Below are positions 9,201 to 12,188 of a DNA stretch of 12,188 nucleotides, in pieces. Within the stretch, counting starts at the first letter, position 1, and the number at the start of each line of letters is the position of its first letter. The notes beneath the pieces are model-generated. The model searched no databases. It was not told the DNA's origin and saw only the letters and a program-made list of their open reading frames with translations. A program made the translations under genes and the position numbers. Source of the DNA: an uncultured Caryophanales bacterium (lineage in GTDB: Bacteria > Bacillota_I > Bacilli_A > RF39 > UBA660). The stretch lies in NCBI GenBank assembly GCA_946414975.1, contig CAMKQS010000046.1, positions 1-12,188 on the forward strand, read 5' to 3'.

Positions 9201-12188
9201 ATTGGCATGAATTTTATTGTTGGTGGATTTGTGACATCTCCATCAGATGGTTTTTCCACTATTTTCAATTTGGAGAATTCACCAGATTTAACTTTTAATG
9301 ATATTTTTGTTTTAAATGTATATTCTTCAAGAAGTTTAATTGTGATGGTATTTTCTCCTTTATCAGTTATAACATTTTGAGTAATTGTAAGAATAATATT
9401 ACCTTTATTATTATAGTTAATTTCAAAGTTATAATCAATTCCTTTTCCTTTTTCTAATCCATATGAATTTTCAAGTCTGAATTTCCATAAAATATCATAT
9501 GCATAATTATTCCATCTTAATCCATCACTTCCTCTTAATTGAATGTTAATTACTGTTTTTTCTCCTGCAACAGCAACTGCATTAGCTGGTTCAATATAAG
9601 TTTGTTCTAAATCATAATTTTCATCTAAAGAATAATTCTCACCATCTCCTAATAATTGTAATGTCCAAGATAAGGTTTGCTTTCCTGAAGTTAAAGTAAG
9701 AGTAAATTCTCCATTTAAACTCCTAAATAAATTATAATATTCTTGTTTAAAAGTGAATTGAATAATTTCTGTACTTTTTTCAACTTTAAATTCAATATTT
9801 ACTTTACCTTCTTTTCCGGTTAAAACTAATGTAAATTCTGAGTCAGAAGTATATGTAGTTTTTTCTCCACTTTCAGTATATAGAATTAAATTAAATCTAG
9901 GATTTTGATATGAATTTTGAATAGTTATTTGTTTTCCTACATCCATTTCGACGGTATTATCTAAAATTATTTGGAAAATACTTTTGGCTAAAGAAAATTG
10001 AGGTGCTGAAATAGTTATACTGCTACTACTGGTACTACAATGAATTTCTTCATTTTTATAATAGGCTATAATTTTGATTGCTCCTGCAACTTTAACATTT
10101 GATTCATATCTAATAGCATAATTGCTTGTTGTTTGTTTATAATTGAAAGAAAATAATTCTTTATTTTCTGAATTAAAAGCTTTTACAACCACATTTCCTC
10201 TTAATTCATCTAATTTTCCACTAGTAAGACCCATAAAAGCATTATTTCCATCTTTTAAGAAAACATCAACATAGACATAGCTATTTATTTTATATTCTCC
10301 TGAAATTATAGTGAAATAAGAATTTTCTACTGATATTTGTTGTTTTATTCTTGATTGATCATAAGTGATATAATATTTAACTTGTTTATTTCCTTCTTTG
10401 AAATAAAATACCCAAGTGTATGTTTTACTTTGATACTTAAATTTATCTTTGAATGTGTAATATCCTGAATTGTAGGTAATACTATAATAATTTTTATCGG
10501 TATAAGTCTTTCCATCTACAATATAAGAAATTTGGGCATTTTTATCGAAATAATCTCCTCTTGAAATAATTCCATTTCCTTCATCTTTTAATTGAAAGTC
10601 GAAGCCAAGATTACCATCAGTAAAATCTCCAGTATATTCAAACCAATATTCATTTCCACTCGTTTTTGTTTGTTTAAAATATTGACTATATTTGAAAGAC
10701 ATAGAATATGCATATACTTGTTCTGAAACAATAGTTTTTGTTACAACAGTTTTTTCTCCATATTTAACAGTGAATCCACCAGAATATTCTGTAGTAGAAG
10801 AAGCATAAACTTCATAAATACCTTTAATTGAAATAGTAGCAATTCTAAATTTAACATCACCAGTAGCAGTTAATGTTATCTTAATTTTATCTGTTCCAAT
10901 ATTATAATTATATAAATAATTATCAGTTGTTTTTAAAATAATAGTACCTATTTTCATTTCTTTTCCATCTGCTTTAATTTGAATATTATTATCTATGTTT
11001 ACTTCCATTTTTTTAGCATCAAATTCATGGAAGCAAGTAGTATAGGTGGAAATTTGTAAGGTTTGTGTGTTATATCTAAATGTAACAATTTTTACATCTG
11101 TTCCAAATGTTATTTTTAAAGTATAATCAAAAGATGATCTCTTCATATATTTATCTGATTCTTTTCCTTCTACATTAAAAATACCAATATATTCTTTACC
11201 ACCTTCTTTATATATTTTTGCTACATATTTTCCTACATCATAATTTTGATCATGATTACTATAAAAATCTACTTTTATTTTAGTAACATCAAAATCAGAA
11301 GGATAAGATTTGTATGTTGACATTAAAATACCACTACTATCTGCCAAATCTAAAGAAGTAATTTTTCCAGAATTATCATTTCTATATTCAATTACTGCAT
11401 TTTCAATAGAAATCCATTTTTTTGAATAATAATTATATATTAATGATTTGCTTAAACTAGAGGCTTGTCCTGCAACAGTGACTGAACTAATTTCGCCTTT
11501 TAATTGTATCTTTTTATTTGTTCCTATTTGTGTTAAATATCCATAAAATTGGAATACTCCATTGTCAGGAATAGTAAATGCACATTGATAGAATGTTGTT
11601 TTATCTGAATATGAATTGGAATAAGTTTTTGAGGTTGGAGATGTTTTTTTAGTTTCACATGAGAAATCATATTCATTTATTTCTTTAAATCTTTTGATAT
11701 TAATTTCATTTCCTCTTCCATCTTTGAAATAACAGTTATAATTAACTTTGGCACCTGCTTTTAAAGAAGGATTAGAATTATATCCATCTAAAGTACAATA
11801 AGATAAAGAAGTACTGATACCACCAACAATTACAGTAAATTTAATGCTTTCTTTCATATAAGTGTATTGGAATAACTGATAAGTCCCAGTTTTAGTAATT
11901 TTAATAATTAATTGATAATGTTCTTCATATTTTCTCATTGAAAGTGATGGTGAATTTCCATTACAAACAAATCCAACTTTAGATAATATATTAGCAGAAT
12001 TAGTACCTAAATCAACCGCATTTCCAGCACCATCAGTTATACTGAAATCAAGGACTATTTCCATGCTTTCACCTTTTAAAGCAAAATCTCCATTATCAGT
12101 ACCAAATTGTAAAATTCTTACTCCATTTTCTACTTTTGAAGTTTTAGATGAAGAATCAATAATACCATCATGTCCTATTAAAGTAATT
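254..12188 (-). CDS. Giant repetitive Ig/filamin-like protein with Cys-rich C-terminus (5'-partial)
   Basis: A single frame runs from the right edge to TAA at 254-256: at least 3,978 residues (roughly 430-440 kDa), no introns seen. The Met at 12064 is unlikely to be the true start: 41 further in-frame codons precede it without a stop and already look like part of a domain. No signal peptide can be seen because the N-terminus is missing. From residue 1 to about 3705 the protein is beta-rich Ig-like domains of about 100-135 residues carrying turns such as PRDKYMN, YDKYSN, FDKYGN and TDKFGN, typical of filamin/ABP280-type repeats. They form four-domain units repeated every 441-481 residues. Residues 3706-3936 are cysteine-rich, and no transmembrane helix follows. 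Several N-x-S/T sequons and paired cysteines suggest a secretory-route protein acting outside the cell (inference). A bacterial-type Ig (Big_1/invasin) fold is an alternative to filamin. I do not recognise a named gene; adhesion or wall/matrix function is a guess. Confidence 0.93.
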   Translation of the reverse strand, partial: ITLIGHDGIIDSSSKTSKVENGVRILQFGTDNGDFALKGESMEIVLDFSITDGAGNAVDLGTNSANILSKVGFVCNGNSPSLSMRKYEEHYQLIIKITKTGTYQLFQYTYMKESIKFTVIVGGISTSLSYCTLDGYNSNPSLKAGAKVNYNCYFKDGRGNEINIKRFKEINEYDFSCETKKTSPTSKTYSNSYSDKTTFYQCAFTIPDNGVFQFYGYLTQIGTNKKIQLKGEISSVTVAGQASSLSKSLIYNYYSKKWISIENAVIEYRNDNSGKITSLDLADSSGILMSTYKSYPSDFDVTKIKVDFYSNHDQNYDVGKYVAKIYKEGGKEYIGIFNVEGKESDKYMKRSSFDYTLKITFGTDVKIVTFRYNTQTLQISTYTTCFHEFDAKKMEVNIDNNIQIKADGKEMKIGTIILKTTDNYLYNYNIGTDKIKITLTATGDVKFRIATISIKGIYEVYASSTTEYSGGFTVKYGEKTVVTKTIVSEQVYAYSMSFKYSQYFKQTKTSGNEYWFEYTGDFTDGNLGFDFQLKDEGNGIISRGDYFDKNAQISYIVDGKTYTDKNYYSITYNSGYYTFKDKFKYQSKTYTWVFYFKEGNKQVKYYITYDQSRIKQQISVENSYFTIISGEYKINSYVYVDVFLKDGNNAFMGLTSGKLDELRGNVVVKAFNSENKELFSFNYKQTTSNYAIRYESNVKVAGAIKIIAYYKNEEIHCSTSSSSITISAPQFSLAKSIFQIILDNTVEMDVGKQITIQNSYQNPRFNLILYTESGEKTTYTSDSEFTLVLTGKEGKVNIEFKVEKSTEIIQFTFKQEYYNLFRSLNGEFTLTLTSGKQTLSWTLQLLGDGENYSLDENYDLEQTYIEPANAVAVAGEKTVINIQLRGSDGLRWNNYAYDILWKFRLENSYGLEKGKGIDYNFEINYNNKGNIILTITQNVITDKGENTITIKLLEEYTFKTKISLKVKSGEFSKLKIVEKPSDGDVTNPPTIKFMPIDNKGNLVTDFFDSSVTQEYLNSLTVGKSLEGVSLTVNNYVSDGKYLIVQYKTTISTNVKVTSQYFEETYSYRIKSGPIDFENTYAEMATREKGSSGDYKILIYPRDKYMNDIDDLSEADMKKFTTYYQKVEENSNESVTNCKLVEGHSSEIDVIINGNSAGKKTGAETETVYNSIECSTPISYIGNIAFHVEYTKTEIECKNCVFSVIFSEFEWKNTKTYYKNTEYYLDVEKINEVQAKKEPIFQVTFYDQYKNVLEASSIEKLNLITKFEGTDIKFCVSNSGNKKLITLCPTSNGDDNINKWQYITNGDSYSLTIQQKEVIENSFTYKIKIVGGAEGSSEAADYTKTIFNPTKIQVVAGEEGSTTMEIRTAKEIRKNYWFPNPSEKIKVTFDEDSDYCSYKVEKGDLPGRYVIKVTCSKENENNGFSVTVEGKKITQKVTLVVNSGKAYYLEVVNTDLFTVSSDKYTWKINPSNDDEISFSFKVLDKNKNDITHSIIGKNEITITSDKFGPNENYYKLTYDEKKNEYLFYDNIKQAITKHVWHILIVESNRKYSFIYTRVPGAVDVTKSFYTIDKTNYIIKESSTVVVTLRDKYEVNVGTQEGRLEKEIKNTIVVTKQTTETKYESKITKTTITYTYTYSEIGKYELSVTYNNQQIEKKTEVTVSYQEISTEKSKLFYDIGNKNEILMSTTSQANIDNKKEKPIYKFYLYTDKEEKITLYDHSVTVTCHMTFGEEDKWELDVRKEDSYFLFAYKEGNPEFNKLPGGEYYLIIVYNKVEIKYPLLFLGDKDVSPNANYDLTKTYITPIYIEAIAGESKEIDIEFRARDNLRWNYQVSLSSLIVTNSYGLDETKLKIDKQFGEKDGQIKIIVTQYESNRASYLNVLSFSYGKGAITQKVTLDIKNAELKKLVYYGGAVDGTVVNPSIVKFIPKDAYDNIYSEIFDKKEFTQEKLEKLTKGISTDKYELTSNSYVSEGKYLNVQYSSKKVTTIEITSSYFSNTIKYKLWSGPVNAEHSYAQLEKTEGVKAGDTSKMDIYPRDIYDNIVTNVTTSDLSKFDVNYEVNKEYKVEVTKSCNVQSFNNDHFFCQVVIEKSGKIEFIVDYDDKDVACKKCQLDITPDKLDFDKTKVYNKNEEKELSRTELNSLPVTITPNFEIHFYDKYSNQIIDKNEIAKLTVTTEIVVTDVKLCVTNNEITKLSTVCKLENSNENERKWTYLPNGDKYQLIVAETTTKKEITYKIQLTGGYTDGSSGEVDSQKTYINPNELTLTAGKEKTVSLELRTAEDKRKNYWYEKPEDNIKVNFPDEVKNCVYSLSQDEKPGQYNIKFNCTKSSNGFKVKVLVEEKEVPKQVTIKVVPDEVSKSKLFKMNGEEITKVELGTVSVEDKFQMINKLYDQYDNLITNVNSEISKLNIKIAPYTTAKGHTYKAEPVAQANGDVIITITSTYAYTHVVVGKYFPLEFYNITFTHGIANEDNSYIEVSHRDRFVGEEAKVYIYCYDKYNNYIDANEYKETSPYQVKHNNEKETELKVVSEKYGIEVREGLNVLSYPGTFYISGITVVHGYIGTKEISCHSCRINIKSRDIDFDHTKVMRYESTKKDYELLKNGIVEKNTKEQPVYRLYPRDKYDNDVDTIPTETLNKYTAHFKSQNSSTVYNLKLNNEGQSNQEYAEFIVNDTINSGVTWETLVGGFYDLVFTYEKQTIKYNITIEGDGKGGSNEPADIQHTHINEQNLKYIAGKKGYMIIEMRTKDNIRRNSWDNDVKFNIKSCDESDKTFSFTQSNAGTRGVYYIEVTTQKSNTYPKLEKCQLKIYVNNELIKNLNPEQEVSPDEVVVTRILEKYYKEKQNSKILIDGTTDKDYQFEVASYDQYNNLAETKQEVVEIKINYKLEAREINDATSQSDETTGYRKYNVPCHVAGEYVIYTDKSGSKGLYLEYETTFNIIAGVIDLSKTIVKEKETPIKAGTKPAITIDAFDKYGNKLKINDYLSKFTSTFIDASNEKHSSKGDNNEILQNVIFTSETAVTIVGKIKVEVVYDKKEKVDTSKVIIDVIPGDPDPKNSVLSREVSKSVFTQYKNGDSFTVDTNDILILNVSLYDSYNNFISEIPSDANVINPTMSGNDMSEIKFDVTRRISNFDLDFNRNETYVHIYQHLVSGTYDFTYTVKTVLGETSFKYNIIISKDDNGHGNGPYDLEKCVLKPKNTSFVAGNYEHFTLELRTKKGLLYNDDIDLEKDITIKIDKEDKSFKSSVEKTSNEYGTYTITIYSEKKGYYTMDVLLTDLIKANNEKGNAGPAYYTVYPDKVPDKRYTVFFSKPSGKVPAESTMNISFTLADKFNNLFEDRNDCVDVPYLTLYNNGELLPVISFKLMPDGKTYEILVKPKYPPKNMSMNVIYDDKENNVYCFPENIDVFVTSEIDYTKTIIVSKNKEKINAGEILDMWLYTFDKKGECMDEKDFSETFEIVVDGPSDSPISPTFTKKYKVRRTDNKDLECNNEYQIITTDEDIYKYSGHYIIKVYGAEQQIAKYNQTCYPLDYTLFYLFLYFDNEHIPVSETVTFKVNGTDKFGNIVGKPLVENTDIALTLIPDNTVPNITKDKNEKSTGQLFFDISNRKAGTYQLHLYYKGKEVMKVNVNEDLPKLTFVTGPCRADNNDDFDLTTLTGYVTQKPVTFSFQCYDVYHNKITKGGEKFRGVGNLVISNENIPLSYLEIKDLDNGRYNVSFIPDTPGKYVIRLWVDETIKYGDEVVKEYERKTCKGSTPVLCPNNECAADYYSCIVPPNGCDHSTPFKCKVNGTDTCVKSQTDCDCPYGFYKCSYMKYCVPYERREDMCPLYIRRRCQSLQANWGYFADGICRDKNYVQPTQIVCPYGKVLCCDLTCRDDYKLCPVSEMLPVGKTRCVDQQVKNYAYQCSSTITCANPNDVVCYDGTCVENEIFCGPVRECPINYPHLCNNNVCVEKESDCMVGIACGDGKSLCYDFICRERCD
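257..949 (-). other. Cysteine-rich C-terminal domain (residues 3706-3936)
   Basis: There are 33 cysteines in 231 residues, ending two residues before the stop. The spacing is modular: C3706-x7-C-x4-C-x6-C3726, C3817-x6-C-x4-C-x6-C3836, C3867-x7-C-x4-C-x6-C3887, C3893-x7-C-x4-C-x6-C3913, and a clipped last copy C3919-x6-C-x4-C-x3-C3935. Looser copies lie between them (C3733-C3756, C3758-C3781). The last three are in exact 26-residue register. Motifs such as VVCYDGTCVENEIFC resemble the first half of LDL-receptor class A modules, but the DGxxDCxDxSDE calcium box is absent. Such a domain needs oxidising conditions, so an extracellular place is likely. There is no transmembrane helix or GPI-type hydrophobic tail. 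It could bind a ligand, cross-link the protein, or cap the rod. Confidence 0.85.
950..1309 (-). other. Terminal filamin-like Ig domain (residues 3586-3705)
   Basis: A single extra domain of about 120 residues between the repeat units and the cysteine-rich tail. It carries SFQCYDVYHN in its first half and, near the end, DLDNGRYNVSFIPDTPGKY followed by a short strand. This D-G-x-Y-x-V-x-F/Y-x-P-x-x-P-G-x-Y pattern is the classic C-terminal half of a filamin/ABP280 repeat (established for that family) and is the best evidence in the window for the fold of the whole rod. Two cysteines (GPC and FQC) could form a domain-internal disulfide. It does not fit the four-class pattern. Confidence 0.7.
1310..2632 (-). 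repeat. Supra-repeat unit 8, C-terminal and degenerate (residues 3145-3585)
   Basis: The last and shortest complete unit (441 residues). Beta begins DLEKCVLKP, with AGNYE and ELRTKKGLLYN; the Arg/Trp end of the beta signature is lost. Gamma has LADKFNN, and delta has TFDKKGE with its CxxC missing. The join between delta and the final alpha-like domain is a short hydrophobic strand (LFYLFLYF, only about 10 apolar residues, too short for a membrane helix). The alpha-like domain carries NGTDKFGN and KAGTYQLHLYY and is shorter than other alpha domains, without the Gly/Ser linker. Confidence 0.68.
2633..4039 (-). repeat. Supra-repeat unit 7 (residues 2676-3144)
   Basis: A 469-residue unit. Beta begins DIQHTHINE, with AGKKG and EMRTKDNIRRNSW. 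Gamma has ASYDQYNN. Delta starts GVIDLSKT, has AGTKP and DAFDKYGNK, and ends in D2996-T-S-K2999 exactly where units 3, 5 and 6 have CxxC. Alpha has SLYDSYNN and the linker SKDDNGHGNGPYD. The pattern of domains is preserved, but both cysteines of the delta motif are replaced. Confidence 0.76.
4040..5437 (-). repeat. Supra-repeat unit 6 (residues 2210-2675)
   Basis: A 466-residue unit. Beta begins DSQKTYINP, with AGKEKT, ELRTAEDKRKNYW and a C2265-x18-C2284 pair. Gamma has KLYDQYDN. Delta has YIYCYDKYNNY and ends with C2526-H-S-C2529. Alpha has RLYPRDKYDND and ends with the linker EGDGKGGSNEPAD. It is the third delta domain to carry a complete CxxC. Its beta domain is nearly collinear with that of unit 4, but the gamma and delta domains are not especially close to unit 4. 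Confidence 0.78.
5132..7195 (-). repeat. Second-order duplication, copy B (about residues 1624-2311)
   Basis: Partner of the block at 7865-10003. From the delta CxxC onward the offset between copies is constant at 910-911 residues (cysteines 1155/2065, 1233/2144 and 1354/2265; beta starts 1299/2210). Upstream of a 23-residue loop difference the offset is 933-936. Such collinearity fits duplication of about two units after the four-domain unit had formed, with later point divergence. Edges are approximate. Confidence 0.6.
5438..6805 (-). repeat. Supra-repeat unit 5 (residues 1754-2209)
   Basis: A 456-residue unit and the clearest example of the architecture. Beta is about 1754-1858 (DLTKTYITP, AGESK, EFRARDNLRWN). 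Gamma is about 1859-1962 (IPKDAYDN, then SEGKYLNVQY). Delta is about 1963-2073 (SGP start, PRDIYDN, ending C2065-K-K-C2068). Alpha is about 2074-2209 (HFYDKYSN, C2144-x12-C2157, linker GGYTDGSSGEVD). Domain sizes of about 104-136 residues suit Ig/filamin folds. Unit 3 is its closest relative in the window. Confidence 0.82.
6806..8170 (-). repeat. Supra-repeat unit 4 (residues 1299-1753)
   Basis: A 455-residue unit. Beta begins DYTKTIFNP with AGEEG and EIRTAKEIRKNYW, and holds a C1354-x18-C1373 pair that recurs in unit 6. Gamma carries KVLDKNKND. Delta carries TLRDKYEVN and ends KKTEVTVS with no CxxC. Alpha starts at about residue 1624, has PIYKFYLYTDKEEK, and ends LFLGDKDVSPNANY. The beta domain closely matches unit 6, whereas gamma and delta match their counterparts only weakly, so the domains of this unit have not diverged evenly. 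Confidence 0.78.
7865..10003 (-). repeat. Second-order duplication, copy A (about residues 688-1400)
   Basis: This block runs from the alpha domain of unit 2 through unit 3 to the beta domain of unit 4. It matches the block at residues about 1624-2311 more closely than a single-unit shift does. Shared landmarks are the NYDLEQTYI/NYDLTKTYI start, DGLRWN/DNLRWN, NSYGL, SDGKYLIVQY/SEGKYLNVQY, SGP, CxxC, C-x12-C, RKNYW and C-x18-C. Edges are approximate and based on reading by eye. Confidence 0.6.
8171..9613 (-). repeat. Supra-repeat unit 3 (residues 818-1298)
   Basis: The longest unit (481 residues). Beta begins DLEQTYIEP, then AGEKT and QLRGSDGLRWN. Gamma has FMPIDNKGN. Delta begins SGP at residue 1030, has PRDKYMN and ends with C1155-K-N-C1158. 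Alpha has FYDQYKN and a C1233-x12-C1246 pair, ending in the small-residue linker GGAEGSSEAAD. It matches unit 5 domain by domain. The extra length comes largely from about 23 additional residues in the delta domain between the SGP start and the CxxC, a Gly/Lys/Thr-rich stretch around NGNSAGKKTGAETE, most likely a longer surface loop. Confidence 0.8.
9614..11020 (-). repeat. Supra-repeat unit 2 (residues 349-817)
   Basis: A four-domain unit of 469 residues. Its beta domain has the diverged signature ILKTTDNYLYN, corresponding to ELRT...LLYN in unit 8. The gamma domain carries FQLKDEGNG. The delta domain carries FLKDGNNAF and ends with C676-S-T-S, where units 3, 5 and 6 have CxxC. The alpha domain ends in the linker LLGDGENYSLDENY, closely like LFLGDKDVSPNANY at the end of unit 4. 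Assignment of the first two domains rests on spacing and weak similarity; the delta and alpha assignments are firmer. Confidence 0.6.
11021..12187 (-). repeat. Supra-repeat unit 1 (partial: gamma-delta-alpha)
   Basis: This holds residues 1-348 plus 41 upstream codons. The segment around the window's first Met has an ITDGAGN turn and aligns with the gamma class (compare PIDNKGN and PKDAYDN in units 3 and 5). The next domain has LKAGAKVNYNCYFKDGRGNE and matches the delta class (compare IKAGTKPAITIDAFDKYGNK in unit 7). A diverged alpha-class domain follows, then the beta domain of unit 2. The beta domain of unit 1 would lie just past the right edge if the period holds. This is the most diverged part of the rod. 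It lacks the delta-domain CxxC, although it has other isolated cysteines (SYC, YNCYF, DFSC) that may pair among themselves. Confidence 0.55.

Noticed and set aside
1310..11020. DNA-level tandem repeat (satellite or assembly artefact) with a period of about 1.4 kb
   Set aside because: The units are strongly diverged at the nucleotide level and differ in length; the repeat is apparent only in the protein, so it is an old duplication and not an assembly collapse.

Overview
This window is almost entirely one giant minus-strand coding region, read from about 12188 down to the TAA stop at 254-256. It is followed by a 253-base, extremely A+T-rich 3' flank. The frame is still open at the right edge, so the 5' end of the gene lies outside the window. 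At least 3,978 codons are visible with no in-frame stop and no sign of an intron. Residue numbers below count from the Met at 12064. That Met is only the first one in the window and is probably internal, because 41 more in-frame codons lie upstream of it.

Organism: the DNA looks like a very AT-rich microbial eukaryote. The flank has about 22 G/C in 253 bases, including a 116-base run of pure A/T made of TTAATTAA/AATAATTAAT-like text. Codons end mostly in A or T (AGA, CCA, GGA/GGT, TTA). TAA acts as the stop, and no TAA, TAG or TGA occurs inside the frame, which argues against a ciliate-type code. An anaerobic gut fungus (Neocallimastigomycota) fits best. An amoebozoan such as Entamoeba or Dictyostelium is possible. 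This assignment is inference from composition.

Layout, from N- to C-terminus (right to left): a long rod of about 30 Ig-like domains resembling filamin/ABP280 repeats, marked by about 20 copies of a D-x-Y/F-x-N turn. The domains are not equivalent. They fall into four recurring classes, here called beta, gamma, delta and alpha, forming a four-domain unit of 441-481 residues (1.3-1.45 kb). Seven complete units (residues 349-3585) follow one partial unit at the right edge. On top of this lies a second-order duplication of about two units, in which cysteine pairs recur at the same 910-911 residue offset. The rod ends in one more, rather canonical, filamin-like domain (3586-3705). The C-terminus is a 231-residue region with 33 cysteines (3706-3936), built from modules spaced C-x(6-7)-C-x4-C-x6-C. 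This is the spacing of the first four cysteines of LDL-receptor class A domains, but without their acidic calcium box.

Taken together this looks like a secreted or surface-displayed giant rod protein with a disulfide-rich tip, perhaps an adhesin or a wall/matrix component. Its function is not known from the sequence. No second gene, RNA gene, transposon or CRISPR array is visible.
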